From Bradyrhizobium monzae (lineage in GTDB: Bacteria > Pseudomonadota > Alphaproteobacteria > Rhizobiales > Xanthobacteraceae): a stretch of 64,000 bases of DNA. Positions 53,212-62,315 of the stretch are shown here, in pieces; within the stretch, counting starts at the first letter, position 1, and each line of letters begins with the position of its first letter. Location of the stretch: positions 1 through 64,000 of the forward strand of contig NZ_JAIRDQ010000014.1 of assembly GCF_021458635.1 (NCBI RefSeq). The letters run 5' to 3'. The translations under genes and the position numbers were made by a program. The notes beneath the pieces were generated by a model. That model ran no database searches, was not told the origin of the DNA, and worked only from the letters and a program-made list of their open reading frames with translations.

Positions 53212-53455
53212 TAACGCTAGTCCGAATAGTACAAAGTTTGCCGGAAGTCCGCCGCTCAACCCTCCAGGTACTGACGGCCTCTCTGTAATTCGGCGCGGCG
53301 TTTGCGTCATCGGCGCCAAAGGCTGACCCCAACCAGAATCAGCGCGGACTTTGAAATCATTATGTGCGGGTAGTTGTTGAACGCAGATGGGAGTCAAGCT
53401 TTGGCGCTTATCACATTGCACTCTTCCGAACACTTCATCAAACGCGACCCAAGAT
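53212..53455. other. No gene seen
   Basis: Sequence between the broken kinase and the hybrid kinase end; no supported feature. Confidence 0.35.
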
Positions 53456-55819
53456 TCAACGACGCTTCTTCATCGCAAGTTCTAAACGTTGGCGAAGAGA
53501 CTGCGGGGTGTAAGGCTTCACGAGCAATATCGCGCCCAATCGCGCGGCTTCAGATTGCACCCCACTGTCACCTGTCGCGAGAACTAGGCGTAGACCGGGC
53601 CGGCGCACGTAGACGTCCCTTGCGAGCTGCAGACCGGAAACTCCAGGGAGGCCGACATCAGTAAGTAAGATGTCCACGGGCTGCTCATCCAGAATCTTCA
53701 GGGCTTCTTGAGCCGTGCTGGCCTCTTTTACCTTGCATGCGATATCGTTCAGCATCTCCGTCGTCGTAAGGCGGGTGAGGTCGTCGTCTTCAACTAGCAA
53801 CACGGTCGCGTTCTTGAAAGTCTTTTCGCTGGCCAAGTGTTGCGATCCCCGTGCGCCGCGCCTTTGAGCTTGATTGGCCAACACGTGTCTGATTTTTCGG
53901 GCAAGCGCCTCGCGTGTATAGGGTTTGGCTAGAAGCTCTACCCCAGGATCAAGCCGCCCGCCGTGCACGATGGCGTTCTGAGTATAGCCGGATGTGAACA
54001 GGACCGCGACGTCGGGCAATCGTTCCTTGGCTTTTCGCGCCAAGTCTGGGCTGCGCAGCATGCCAGGCATCATGACGTCGGTGAAGATTAAGTCTATCGG
54101 GATGCCGCTATCGACGACGACGAGTGCGCTCGCCGCATCCCGCGCCTTGACCACGCGATAGCCGAGCTCGGTGAGCATCGAGACCGCGACCTCGCGAACC
54201 TCATCGTCATCTTCAACCACGAGGACAGTTTCCTCCCCGCCTTTGATCTCGCCGGACGGAGAACCGACCAGAGTATCTTCGCTCGCCACCTCTCGCGGGA
54301 AGTAAAGCTTCACTGTGGTTCCGGCACCTACCTCACTGTAGATTTTGACATGTCCGCCGGACTGCTTGAGGAAGCCGTAAACCATGGCGAGGCCCAGGCC
54401 CGTGCCCTTGTCCTCCGCCTTAGTTGTGAAGAACGGCTCATAGACCCGTTCCAGGATGTCCGGCGGAATGCCGGTGCCCGTATCGGTCACCGCGATCATC
54501 ACGTATTGTCCCGCGGACAATTCCTCATGCTGCCGGACATATTCGTCATCGAGGAAGGCGTTGCTAGCTTCAATCGTCAGTCGACCTTCGCCGTCCATCG
54601 CGTCGCGGGCGTTGATCGCGAGGTTCAATACCGCATTTTCCAGTTGATCCGGGTCGATGAGGCTATTCCACAGCCCACCCGCGACTACCGTTTCAACCTC
54701 GATTTCCCCACCCAGGGCGCGACGAAGCATCTCATCCATGCCTTTGATAAGACGGCCGACGTTCACCACTTTTGGTTCCAGCGGCTGTCGCCTCGCAAAG
54801 GCAAGCAACTGGGAGGCAAGTTTCGAACCGCGGGCAACACCTCCAAGAGCGCTTTGGACCCGCATCTCGGCACGGGCATTGCCGGCGATATCCTTGCTCA
54901 GCAGTTGCAGGTTTCCGCTGATGACCTGCAGCAAGTTGTTGAAGTCATGAGCGACGCCGCCGGTGAGTTGCCCGATCGCCTCCAGCTTCTGCGATCGGAT
55001 CATGGTCGCCTGCGCCACTTGGAGCGCAGCTTCCGCCTCGCGGCGTTCGGTGATATCCCGCGTCACCTTGGCGAAGCCGACGAGCTTGCCGTCGTCATCC
55101 CGAATGGCATCCATCACGACGTGCGCCCAGAACGCAGTGCCGTCCTTTCGGACCCGTTGACCTTGGTTCTCCCATCGCCCGACGCGGGCCGCCGTCTCCA
55201 GGCCGGTACGCGGAAGCCCGGCGGCGCGGTCGGCTTCCGTGTAGAAGTTGGAGAAATGTCTGCCAATGATTTCTTCGGGAGTATAGCCTTTGATGCGCTG
55301 CGCACCGGCGTTCCAGCTTGCCACGTGGCCTTTCACATCCAGCATGTAGATGGCGTAATCGGTAACGCTTTGAACCAGCAGTCGGAACTGTTCTTCGCTT
55401 TCGCGAAGTTTTGCCTCGGCGGCCCTTCGCTCGGTCAAGTCACGAGTGATTTTGGCGAAGCCGACAAGTTCCCCCTCAGGCGAGCGGATCGCGTCGATGA
55501 CAACATGGGCCCAAAACTGCGTTCCGTCTTTGAGGACACGCCAGCCTTCGCGCTCGAAGCGGCCGGTGCGCTCGGCCTCCTCCAGCGCTTGAGCAGGAAC
55601 GTTCTGCGACCGCTCGGCGTCGGTGTAAAACGTCGAGAAATGACGACCGATAATTTCATCCGCCTCGTAGCCCTTGAAGCGCGTAGCGCCTGGGTTCCAA
55701 CTAGTCACGCGACCCTCGCGATCTAACATGTAGATCGCGTAATCAGTAATCGCTTCGACGAGAAGCCGGTAGCGGCCGTCGTTGGTCTGAGCGGCATCAA
55801 GGAGGTTTGGCGTTTCCAT
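53456..55819 (-). CDS. PAS-PAS hybrid histidine kinase with two receivers
   Basis: 787 residues, cytoplasmic. Two very similar PAS domains (about 15-130 and 145-260; both read DYAIYMLD, SWN, GYxxEEIIGRHFSxFYT), a HisKA domain with His291 (GGVAHDFNNLLQ), and an ATPase domain (N box LNLAINARDAM, G1 DTGTGIP, G2 GTGLGLAMVYG). Receiver 1 (531-645) has D581 in IFTDVMMPG and K632; receiver 2 (671-785) has D721 in LLTDVGLPG and K768. The order fits soluble redox- or ligand-sensing kinases of rhizobia. No separate regulator lies next to it, so the output partner is elsewhere. Confidence 0.9.
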   Translation of the reverse strand: METPNLLDAAQTNDGRYRLLVEAITDYAIYMLDREGRVTSWNPGATRFKGYEADEIIGRHFSTFYTDAERSQNVPAQALEEAERTGRFEREGWRVLKDGTQFWAHVVIDAIRSPEGELVGFAKITRDLTERRAAEAKLRESEEQFRLLVQSVTDYAIYMLDVKGHVASWNAGAQRIKGYTPEEIIGRHFSNFYTEADRAAGLPRTGLETAARVGRWENQGQRVRKDGTAFWAHVVMDAIRDDDGKLVGFAKVTRDITERREAEAALQVAQATMIRSQKLEAIGQLTGGVAHDFNNLLQVISGNLQLLSKDIAGNARAEMRVQSALGGVARGSKLASQLLAFARRQPLEPKVVNVGRLIKGMDEMLRRALGGEIEVETVVAGGLWNSLIDPDQLENAVLNLAINARDAMDGEGRLTIEASNAFLDDEYVRQHEELSAGQYVMIAVTDTGTGIPPDILERVYEPFFTTKAEDKGTGLGLAMVYGFLKQSGGHVKIYSEVGAGTTVKLYFPREVASEDTLVGSPSGEIKGGEETVLVVEDDDEVREVAVSMLTELGYRVVKARDAASALVVVDSGIPIDLIFTDVMMPGMLRSPDLARKAKERLPDVAVLFTSGYTQNAIVHGGRLDPGVELLAKPYTREALARKIRHVLANQAQRRGARGSQHLASEKTFKNATVLLVEDDDLTRLTTTEMLNDIACKVKEASTAQEALKILDEQPVDILLTDVGLPGVSGLQLARDVYVRRPGLRLVLATGDSGVQSEAARLGAILLVKPYTPQSLRQRLELAMKKRR

Positions 55820-56068
55820 ACGAATCCTATCCCAGCCCCAGTTGGGTTGGGACGCAGTCTACTGAAACGCCACTTAACCAATCCGGTTCCATTAAACCGG
55901 GATTTCGGAAGCTGGACTGAACCACCACGGAGTGGCCCTCAACCCTCCCGAACAGTCGGGCCACATTGCCTCGCGCCAAGCCCGATTTCTTATCCACTAC
56001 CGCAAAGGCGATCGACTCTTCCGAGAGGCCCGCGGAACGTTCCCGCCAAACCAGCTTGCTATCGGGGT
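55820..56068. other. Intergenic, upstream of the PAS hybrid kinase
   Basis: Should contain the kinase promoter. No gene seen; it ends where the intron remnant begins. Confidence 0.35.
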
Positions 56069-56380
56069 TCAATGTCCGCTTCGGGTACGCAGGTGGTTAC
56101 GCAGCAAGCACAAGGTCAGGCGACGCAGGGGCGGGACCGATCCACTCTCGCACCTTTACGGGCACTTCGGGCTCGTACGTCTAACCGCTTGGTCGCGACC
56201 AGGCGCGGGTGAGGCGTGAGGTCTTGTCCGAGAGCCGGATGCGGGAGATCTGCCTGTCCGGTTCGACGAGAGGGATGTGGAAACGGAGTCACGGCTGCAC
56301 CACTAAGGCACCGCCAGACGAAAGAGGCGGAAACAGATATGTGCAGCCTAAGGCCACCGCGCCACATCTCGACTCTACCA
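56069..56380 (+). mobile_element. Group II intron 3' remnant
   Basis: The last 35 codons of an intron-encoded reverse transcriptase/maturase are readable (RWLRSKHKVRRRRGG, then LSHLYGHFGLVRLT). They are followed at about 56232-56264 by a sequence that folds as domain V: it starts GAGCCGGATGC, has a GAGA loop and closes GTCCGGTTC, then domain VI-like bases. Everything 5' of the maturase tail is absent, so the element is dead. Confidence 0.6.
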
Positions 56381-56496
56381 ATCGCGTCGGTCTGCACCTG
56401 AATTCGGGACTTCCTGTCCATCCCCGGCACCGGACATGTCGCAGCACTGCGCCAACTGACGCGATGGGCCATTTTCAGACGTCGCCCGCGAGAAAG

Positions 56497-56518
56497 ACGC
56501 CGTCCTTCTGGACGGCGT
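56497..56518 (-). terminator. Intrinsic terminator
   Basis: 9-bp perfect stem acgccgtcc / ggacggcgt with loop ttct; on the minus strand it is followed by ctttct. It overlaps the end of the small gene upstream. Confidence 0.55.
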
Positions 56519-56756
56519 TACTCCGCATCGATCCTGTAAATGTCGCCGGGTTCGTTCCTCGAACATCGCTTGCTGCTTTTCAGTGAGAACCGCTGGCACA
56601 ACTTCCGCCGTCCAGCCTTCGGTAACGGCCGCGAGGACCAGCGCCATCGCCTGACTAGGTTTGGCTAACGCTAGCCACAACTGCTTCCTTCGCTGGGGCC
56701 CGTCGTCCGAGGTCCACCTCAACGATAGCGAACGAATTGCCGAACGACTCTGCCAT
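56518..56756 (-). pseudogene. Small protein gene, two frameshifts
   Basis: Minus strand from the ATG at 56756: MAESFGNSFAIVEVDLG, shift, QLWLALAKPSQAMALVLAAV and GWTAEVVPAVLTEKQQAMFE, shift, EPGDIYRIDAE and stop at 56518. A rhizobial family of about 80 residues with unknown function. Confidence 0.5.
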
Positions 56757-56781
56757 CACCGGCTAATGCCGCAGCGTGTCG

Positions 56782-56982
56782 CTAGTTGCTAATTTCGGGC
56801 AGTCGGACGGGGCCGGCAATCAACCTATAGGTGGGCACCCAAGCGGTATTCCACGATTCTATGGTCGCGCCGCAGATCGAGCACTCGAAGCTGGCAATCT
56901 GCCGATTCGGGGCCATCGCCTCGGTTCGCCTATAGACCGCGCCACACCGACAGGATCGGTTATGAGAATCGAGCATGCACAT
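56782..56982 (-). CDS. Small zinc-ribbon protein
   Basis: 66 residues: DSHNRSCRCGAVYRRTEAMA, FECSICGATIESWNTAWVP, YRLIAGPV. Four or five Cys in CRC and CSIC pairs suggest zinc binding. A second start at 56976 is possible; no clear ribosome site. Confidence 0.55.
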   Translation of the reverse strand: MCMLDSHNRSCRCGAVYRRTEAMAPNRQIASFECSICGATIESWNTAWVPTYRLIAGPVRLPEISN

Positions 56983-57144
56983 TTATGCGCCAAAAAGGCG
57001 AAGCAGGCCACTGCGAAAATCGAACTAGGCCGCTGAGGCTGGGAACAGCCTGAAACCGCTGTGTGGGGTGTCCGCCTTGCTCCCAACTTTGCATGTGGTT
57101 ACGCTCCACAGAGAAGCTCAATTCGGTACTGGCAGAGACTTCAC

Positions 57145-57387
57145 ATGCTAACGAAGACACGCGAGTACATTGATTTTTGGATCGAGAATAGCGTTCACGC
57201 TGCGGAGCAATACGGGACACCGGGCGCTTCACAAAGCGTGGACGTATTGGTTGAGCGCCTCGTTGACGGGGCCAAGAATCAAAACATTACGCGAGAGGCC
57301 ATTGAAAAAGAGGTCGGTGATCTAAAGCAGTACATCGAGGGCAAGCTTGCGGCTGCCAACCGGATTGAGCAGGAACGCCGCAAATAA
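57145..57387 (+). CDS. DUF768-like small protein
   Basis: 80 residues from the ATG at 57145: TKTREYIDFWIENSVHAAEQ, DVLVERLVDGAKNQNITREAIEKEVGDL, YIEGKLAAANRIEQERRK. Typical of rhizobial DUF768-like proteins; function unknown. Confidence 0.65.
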   Translation: MLTKTREYIDFWIENSVHAAEQYGTPGASQSVDVLVERLVDGAKNQNITREAIEKEVGDLKQYIEGKLAAANRIEQERRK

Positions 57388-57462
57388 CATCGACTTGCAC
57401 CTGAGTTCCAGGGCCGCGACGTCTATCTTAGCTCCGATCACGAAGGCACTGCGAGAATAGCC

Positions 57463-57630
57463 ATGGCAATGCGAGAGGAAATAAAGCGAGTAATACATGC
57501 TGCGACACCCGGTATGTCGCAGCAGCTCTACTCAACACTGCTGGTGTTGGGCGAGCTCTTAAGCAGCGCACTCGACAGAATCGATGAGCTTGAGAAGAAA
57601 GCCGACAGACAAACGGCGGATAAACGCTGA
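57463..57630 (+). CDS. Small helical protein (55 aa)
   Basis: Starts MAMREEIKRVIHAATPGMSQ, then LYSTLLVLGELLSSALDRIDEL and a polar tail. Downstream of the DUF768-like gene on the same strand; no known family. Confidence 0.5.
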   Translation: MAMREEIKRVIHAATPGMSQQLYSTLLVLGELLSSALDRIDELEKKADRQTADKR

Positions 57631-57677
57631 TCGAGCACCAAGGGGAAGAACATCCCTCAATGGAAGTTCAAGACGCC

Positions 57678-57863
57678 TCACCTGCCGGCCTCGCCCTCGA
57701 CCTCTCGCGCTAACCGCTCCGCTCTGAGACGTCTGTGGTTTTCTTGGAACTCTGGATCGGCCTGACTGTCCGCAATCGTTTGTCGCGCTCCGTTTGGGTT
57801 TTGCGCCTTGCGGTCCGCCTCGTCGGCTACCTGCTGCTGAGCGGAGCGTTTCCGTTCGGTCAT
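57678..57863 (-). CDS. Small hydrophilic protein
   Basis: 61 residues from the ATG at 57863 (AAGGA upstream): TERKRSAQQQVADEADRKAQ, then DPEFQENHRRLRAERLAREVEG. Charged, helical, unknown. Confidence 0.55.
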   Translation of the reverse strand: MTERKRSAQQQVADEADRKAQNPNGARQTIADSQADPEFQENHRRLRAERLAREVEGEAGR

Positions 57864-57930
57864 TATTAGATCCTTGCACTCATTGATTAGGGCCGTATCG
57901 CCTCGCAAAGATAGTTGGAAGAAGGAGTCA

Positions 57931-58116
57931 TCAAGTCACTTCGCGTAACCATCGGAGCCACGCGATCCGACGCTCTCCATTCATCCAATGGTCAATTTCG
58001 GTCTTGCTTGTGAAACCCATGATTTCTCGGGGTTCTGCGCCTGGGTACTCGGCGATGATAGCCCAGTCGCCTTCAGAGTTACGGACTGGTTTGAAACTCA
58101 ATTTAACTTTTGCCAT
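57931..58116 (-). CDS. Small protein, unknown
   Basis: 61 residues: AKVKLSFKPVRNSEGDWAII, GAEPREIMGFTSKTEIDHW, ending WLRWLREVT. A common small rhizobial family; function unknown. Confidence 0.55.
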   Translation of the reverse strand: MAKVKLSFKPVRNSEGDWAIIAEYPGAEPREIMGFTSKTEIDHWMNGERRIAWLRWLREVT

Positions 58117-58476
58117 GCCGAACTATGCAGGAAAGTGCGTAAAAAGTGAAGCTCGCTGAAGCATTTCGAGCCGCCGGCCCCGCTCGACGCCTTGCAGGCG
58201 AGAGTCGTTATATTCCGAGCACCCAAGGTCGTTCCCAATCAATCACCAGGTTCGGAACAAACCACCACCCGTGATGAAAAGCACCGCTGGCTTTCTTATT
58301 GAAGTCTTTCAATTGCTCGTGTATTGTCTCGAACATCGATACTGGCCGAACAACTGTTCCGCTTTCGCCTCAGCTCCTGACGGCGCGCACGTTTCAGACA
58401 TTCTCCAACATCGACTAACCGGAACTGGCCGCAACTCCGCGCGCCAGATCCTGCGCGTATGCGAAAGGACGACCTG

Positions 58477-58689
58477 ATGAACACAGGCACAGTGAAGTGG
58501 TTTAACACCCAAAAGGGCTTCGGCTTTATCCAGCCGACAAACGGCAGCAACGACGTTTTTGTTCATATCAGCGCGGTCGAACGCGCCGGCATGGGCACTC
58601 TCAGCGAAGGTCAGACGGTGTCTTATGACGTCGTCGCAGACCGTCGTACGGGCAAGTCCGCCGCCGAAAATCTTCGTGCTGCTGCTTAA
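58477..58689 (+). CDS. cspA: Cold-shock domain protein (CspA family)
   Basis: 70 residues from the ATG at 58477, with AAAGGA 8 bases upstream. A full cold-shock domain with RNP1 KGFGFI and RNP2 VFVHI; single-stranded RNA/DNA chaperone. A strong terminator follows. Confidence 0.93.
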   Translation: MNTGTVKWFNTQKGFGFIQPTNGSNDVFVHISAVERAGMGTLSEGQTVSYDVVADRRTGKSAAENLRAAA

Positions 58690-58748
58690 GTAAGCACGAC
58701 AGACCTGTCGCTCTCGCCACGGATGTACTGGCAGAGCTTGTGGTCATG

Positions 58749-58781
58749 CCCCGTTCCCAAATCATTGGGAGCGGGGTTTTT
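58749..58781 (+). terminator. Intrinsic terminator after cspA
   Basis: 12-bp stem with one G-T pair (ccccgttcccaa / ttgggagcgggg), loop atca, then TTTTT. Confidence 0.8.
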
Positions 58782-59166
58782 GATGGAAGCCAGTCAAAGC
58801 GATACATAAGTAAGCTCGTCGGTGGCTTCGGGTCAAAATCATCGTGCGTAATCACCGAGGGAAGAGCCGACAATCTGTTCTGGACTGCGTCCGCCAAGCT
58901 AACTCAAGCGACGTTGGGACTGGCGGCGGCCTCGATCGCTGGACGGCTGACTCGTAGTTCAATCCCTGGCGAAAAGCAGCAATGGCTGTTCGAAGAGCCA
59001 AACTACGAGCGATAGTTACGGACTGCGGGAGCCTCCCGCTACCGGGGATGCCTTTCCGCTGCCTCGGCCCGATGCGGCCTGTTCAACCTCTTTAAGAAAC
59101 GATTCGTCCGTGTATTGGGCGGCCGTGCATTCGACATACGTGGTTAAGCGCAAAGCAGGAAATCTA
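58782..59166. other. Region without supported gene
   Basis: A plus-strand frame through this stretch lacks a ribosome site and family look. Nothing else seen. Confidence 0.35.
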
Positions 59167-59406
59167 ATGAGTATTGTAAAGCGGCATCTGGCCGAGCAGG
59201 AAGAGCGCCTGGTCTTAGTCGAGGAAATCTGCATCGATAAAGGAGCGCTCGTCTTGGATACCGCCACAGACGAAGTGTACTTTTCTGCGGATGAAGATGC
59301 TTACAGGAACGCCTACGTCGCCGTCTTTCAGGCGTGGGCGAAGGGCACAATCAAGGGCACAGCGGAACAAATATTCGACGCGACAAAATCCATACTCGAG
59401 GATTAA
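59167..59406 (+). CDS. Small acidic protein, unknown
   Basis: 79 residues from the ATG at 59167 (AGGAAA upstream): SIVKRHLAEQEERLVLVEEI, DTATDEVYFSADEDAYRNAY, FDATKSILED. Unrecognised. Confidence 0.55.
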   Translation: MSIVKRHLAEQEERLVLVEEICIDKGALVLDTATDEVYFSADEDAYRNAYVAVFQAWAKGTIKGTAEQIFDATKSILED

Positions 59407-59510
59407 CGAACCCGCCAAGGCAAAATGGTCCGCACGTGAGCGCGTCCGATCCAGAAGCAACAGGATGCATTCCAGTCCCGCTGGAGCAGCCGCAACCGCG
59501 AGGTAAACAC

Positions 59511-59717
59511 ATGTCCTATGCGTATAAGCTCAATGAAGACGTTCGCCACCAACCCCAAGGGCCACAAGGACGGACCGGAACTGAACGGCCGGCGATTTAC
59601 ACGATCGTACAGCATATGCCCATCGAGTCCGATGGACGGGTTAGGTACCGCATCAAGTGCAAGACCGAGAAGATCGAGCGAGTCGTTACGGAAGATCAGC
59701 TTTCATACCTTCAGTGA
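59511..59717 (+). CDS. Small conserved-type protein, unknown
   Basis: 68 residues from the ATG at 59511 (GAGG upstream): SYAYKLNEDVRHQPQGPQG, IYTIVQHMPIESDGRVRYRI, KIERVVTEDQLSYLQ. A frequent rhizobial family; function unknown. Confidence 0.6.
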   Translation: MSYAYKLNEDVRHQPQGPQGRTGTERPAIYTIVQHMPIESDGRVRYRIKCKTEKIERVVTEDQLSYLQ

Positions 59718-59892
59718 CCTCCAGCGGTTGATCGATTGCGAAAATGTCCTGAGAGCGCGAGCCCTGCTACGCAAAAGCGTGGTACCTCGACCAGCGTTCC
59801 GATCAACCGCAACAATGCTTGCTGTTCGGGCCCACTTCCGTGACGCAAGAACTCACCCAGCTCGACGTGAGATAGGCGGCCACCAGAGGGCA

Positions 59893-60286
59893 GGTAAGGA
59901 TCATGCCCTCCGCTCCGCCCTGCGGTACGTCAACGTCAGCTGTGACCGTGTAGGAAGCATTGAGCAGCAGCGGTGAATCCCCCTGCGGCAGGCCGACCAT
60001 CAGCCGGGTGTAGACGAACTCGCTGCGCCCCGCGGTGATGTTCGGCCGAGGCGCAACAATGCGCGCTGCCACCGACGCATCAAGCGGGAAGACCTGGTAC
60101 TTCTTGGCCTCAGCGATGAATTTCCTTTACCTTGTCCGGATGCTTCGCGGCAATGTCGTCGGCCTGGCTGAAGTCAGCGTTCAGGTCATAGAGCTGGAAC
60201 ACCTGGTTGTTGAGCGGATCCAGATTAGCCGCACCGAACGCTTCCCAAGGCGTAGAGCGCCCATTGGCCCATCATCTCGAAGTCTT
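59893..60286 (-). pseudogene. Second arylsulfatase, C-terminal remnant
   Basis: On the minus strand: FEMMGQWALYA, a deletion, then WEAFGAANLDPLNNQVFQLYD and DFSQADDIAAKHPDKVKE, a frameshift, then EAKKYQVFPLDASVAARIVA, NITAGRSEFVYTR and SYTVTADVDVPQGGAEG. This is the region around and after the end of the sulfatase domain, including the C-terminal beta domain, of a large (about 780-residue) arylsulfatase, a different type from the one at 10894-12570. It ends at the integrase fragment at about 60286. Confidence 0.7.
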
Positions 60287-60869
60287 GGAACAAGGGGAAG
60301 ATCGTCGGCGCAAAGCCGCCGCTCCGCCCGAAGCACGTCTGGTCAATCCGAACCAAGCTCCAGGTCGAAGGCCGAATGCGCGATCTGGCGCTGTTCAACG
60401 TCGTCGTCGATAGCAAGCTGCGCGGCTGCGATGTCGTAGCCTTGAAAGTCGATGACCTTGCGCCGGGCGGATATGCCGCCGACCGCCCGACGGTCCGACA
60501 AAAGAAGACCGGCCGGCCAGTCAAATTTGAACTGACGGAATCGACCCGGCAGGCAATCGACGACTACCTGCGGCTTACTGGCAAGAAGTCAGGAGAATAT
60601 TTGTTCACTGGCCGGCGGCGGAGTGGGCATATGACGACCCGCCAGTATGCCCGACTTCTGTCTCACTGGATCGCTGATATCGGACGGGACCCGCACCTGT
60701 TCGGGACGCATTCCCTTCGCCGGACCAAGGCGACCTTGATCTATCGCCGAACTGGCAACCTGCGAGCCGTACAGCTCCTTCTCGGGCATACCAAGATCGA
60801 TAGCACCGTTCGATATCTAGGCTTGAGGTCGACGACGCCCTCGCGATAGCGGAACAAGTTGACGTCTGA
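60286..60869 (+). pseudogene. Small tyrosine-type integrase copy 2, truncated and frameshifted
   Basis: Homologous to 2320-2942 in the same orientation, but its first about 11 codons are replaced by arylsulfatase sequence: homology begins at WNKGKIVGAKPP. It keeps KLRGCDVVALKV, GTHSLRRTKATLIYRRTG (HxxR) and GHTKIDSTVRYLG (Tyr). One base is missing near 60823, so the final IEVDDALAIAEQVDV is read out of frame. Start lost. Confidence 0.8.
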
Positions 60870-60877
60870 CTTTGGGG

Positions 60878-60897
60878 GCAGAGCAGACGTGCTCTGC
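60878..60897 (+). terminator. Hairpin after integrase copy 2
   Basis: gcagagc / gctctgc stem with 6-base loop; shorter form of the hairpin after copy 1. Confidence 0.45.
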
Positions 60898-61010
60898 GCT
60901 GCCCTCACAGACGGCTCCGGGCCAACAACGGAAGTCAACCTGGGCTGTAACGAACGAGGCCTCTATCGAGGCGGCCTTACATGCTCAAGTAGAACGATGC
61001 TCTCGCGTTT

Positions 61011-61208
61011 CTAGTGCCTCTTGGCATTGATCATCATCTTTTTGAGGGCGCTAGCCGCGTCCACCAAGTAAACTAGTGGAATAGCAAGTGGTCCGAGCGT
61101 TAAAGCCGCCAACCCCCACCGGTCCCGATTCCAACCCCGTTTGCGCGCAATGTAATCGACGATCAACAGTGACGCGAAGACCATCACAGAAAACAGAAGA
61201 TACCCCAT
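61011..61208 (-). CDS. Small membrane protein, unknown
   Basis: 65 residues; GGAGG 5 bases before the ATG at 61208. Two membrane segments (GYLLFSVMVFASLLIVDYI; LAALTLGPLAIPLVYLV) around a basic loop KRGWNRDRW. Function unknown. Confidence 0.6.
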   Translation of the reverse strand: MGYLLFSVMVFASLLIVDYIARKRGWNRDRWGLAALTLGPLAIPLVYLVDAASALKKMMINAKRH

Positions 61209-61406
61209 CACGGCCTCCTGCTTTGTCAGGCACTGGGTAAGCTAATGCTTAGCGGGTAAGCTTCGCAAGGGAGAGCTGCCCGAACTAATTAGGACACCTC
61301 AAGATTCAACTTCACGACTTACACCCGGCCAGACGTACCGCAGATCACGGCCTGCGCGGCGGCATGCGCGAGAAGCAGCCCTGTGCTTCTCGCGCGATAC
61401 AACCGT

Positions 61407-62315
61407 TCATTTCACAGGCGGCAGACCAGCCACGGCGGCGTCCGAAGGATTGTTAAGGCACTTCGGATGACCAAAGCCACCTGCGCTATGTCCGACGCCG
61501 CCCTGTCCGTTGGGCGCCTGTCCCGTACCGCCGGTGCCGTCAGCGTTCGCGGTGATGTCGAAGATGATGTTGTCGGGATGGGCCGCATCCGCCACGCCCT
61601 TGACGCCTTGAAGTTGATCGAGCCCCAGGGCATTTCGGACCCGCCAAGCCACCATGTGATCGGTGCAGGAGGTGTCGCCGCTGACGCCCACCCCGCCGAC
61701 CTTGGCTCCGTTACGGTAGAGCGCGAGGCCGCCGCCGAACACGTTTACGCCTCCGATACGCTGCCCGACCATCGGATCATTCGGCGTGCCAAATGATGAA
61801 CCGCTGGACGGGCCCGGGTTGAAGTTTGCTGTGGTGATACCGTTTCCGGAAAACGGTGGACGGTTGCCGTAGGCAGCTGCCGTATCGACTGGGTTGCTAT
61901 GCTGCAATCCGTAGAGGCTGCCACCTGGCTGTACGGCGGTGAACAGGTTGGCGGTCGACAAAGCAAGCCCAGTTGGAAACAGGCTGCCGGGAGGTGTGGC
62001 GTTGTGACCAACACTGAAATCATTTGCAGTGTTTGCTTTTTGCGCGGAAATCACGCGGCTTCCGAGCCACTGCGAGGTGCCCTGACCGCCCGAGAACGCG
62101 ACAGCACAGACGGTGCCGTCATTGGCGACCAATGTGCCCCACATGTGGAAGCCAAGGCCGCCGTTCGCACCGGCCGCCGGCGTGATGGCGCTGACAAGCG
62201 CCGAACGAAGTTGTGAAAAGTCCGGCAGAGCGGAGCAATCCGCAAAGGCCGGCGCAGTCACCATTGTCACGAGAGCGCTGATCGAACATGAAAGGATTTG
62301 TCGCTTGACGTTCAC
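61407..62315 (-). CDS. GlcG/HbpS-type heme-binding protein, exported
   Basis: 302 residues from the GTG at 62315 (AGAGGAG 7 bases upstream). Signal peptide ISALVTMVTAPAFA. GlcG/HbpS features: GGQGTSQWLGSRVISAQKANTAND, GLALSTANLFTAVQPGGSLYGLQHSNPVD, VGQRIGGVNVFGGGLALYRNGAKVGGVGVSGDTSCTDH. Members of this fold bind heme or cobalamin-like molecules in the periplasm; binding here is inferred. Confidence 0.85.
   Translation of the reverse strand: MNVKRQILSCSISALVTMVTAPAFADCSALPDFSQLRSALVSAITPAAGANGGLGFHMWGTLVANDGTVCAVAFSGGQGTSQWLGSRVISAQKANTANDFSVGHNATPPGSLFPTGLALSTANLFTAVQPGGSLYGLQHSNPVDTAAAYGNRPPFSGNGITTANFNPGPSSGSSFGTPNDPMVGQRIGGVNVFGGGLALYRNGAKVGGVGVSGDTSCTDHMVAWRVRNALGLDQLQGVKGVADAAHPDNIIFDITANADGTGGTGQAPNGQGGVGHSAGGFGHPKCLNNPSDAAVAGLPPVK

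Noticed and set aside
54350..55726. 458-codon open frame on the plus strand
   Set aside because: Antisense to the PAS hybrid kinase; no ribosome site and no recognisable domain.
2960..61000. Whole interval as an intact integrative conjugative element
   Set aside because: No conjugation, relaxase, replication or partition gene is present, and both integrases are broken.
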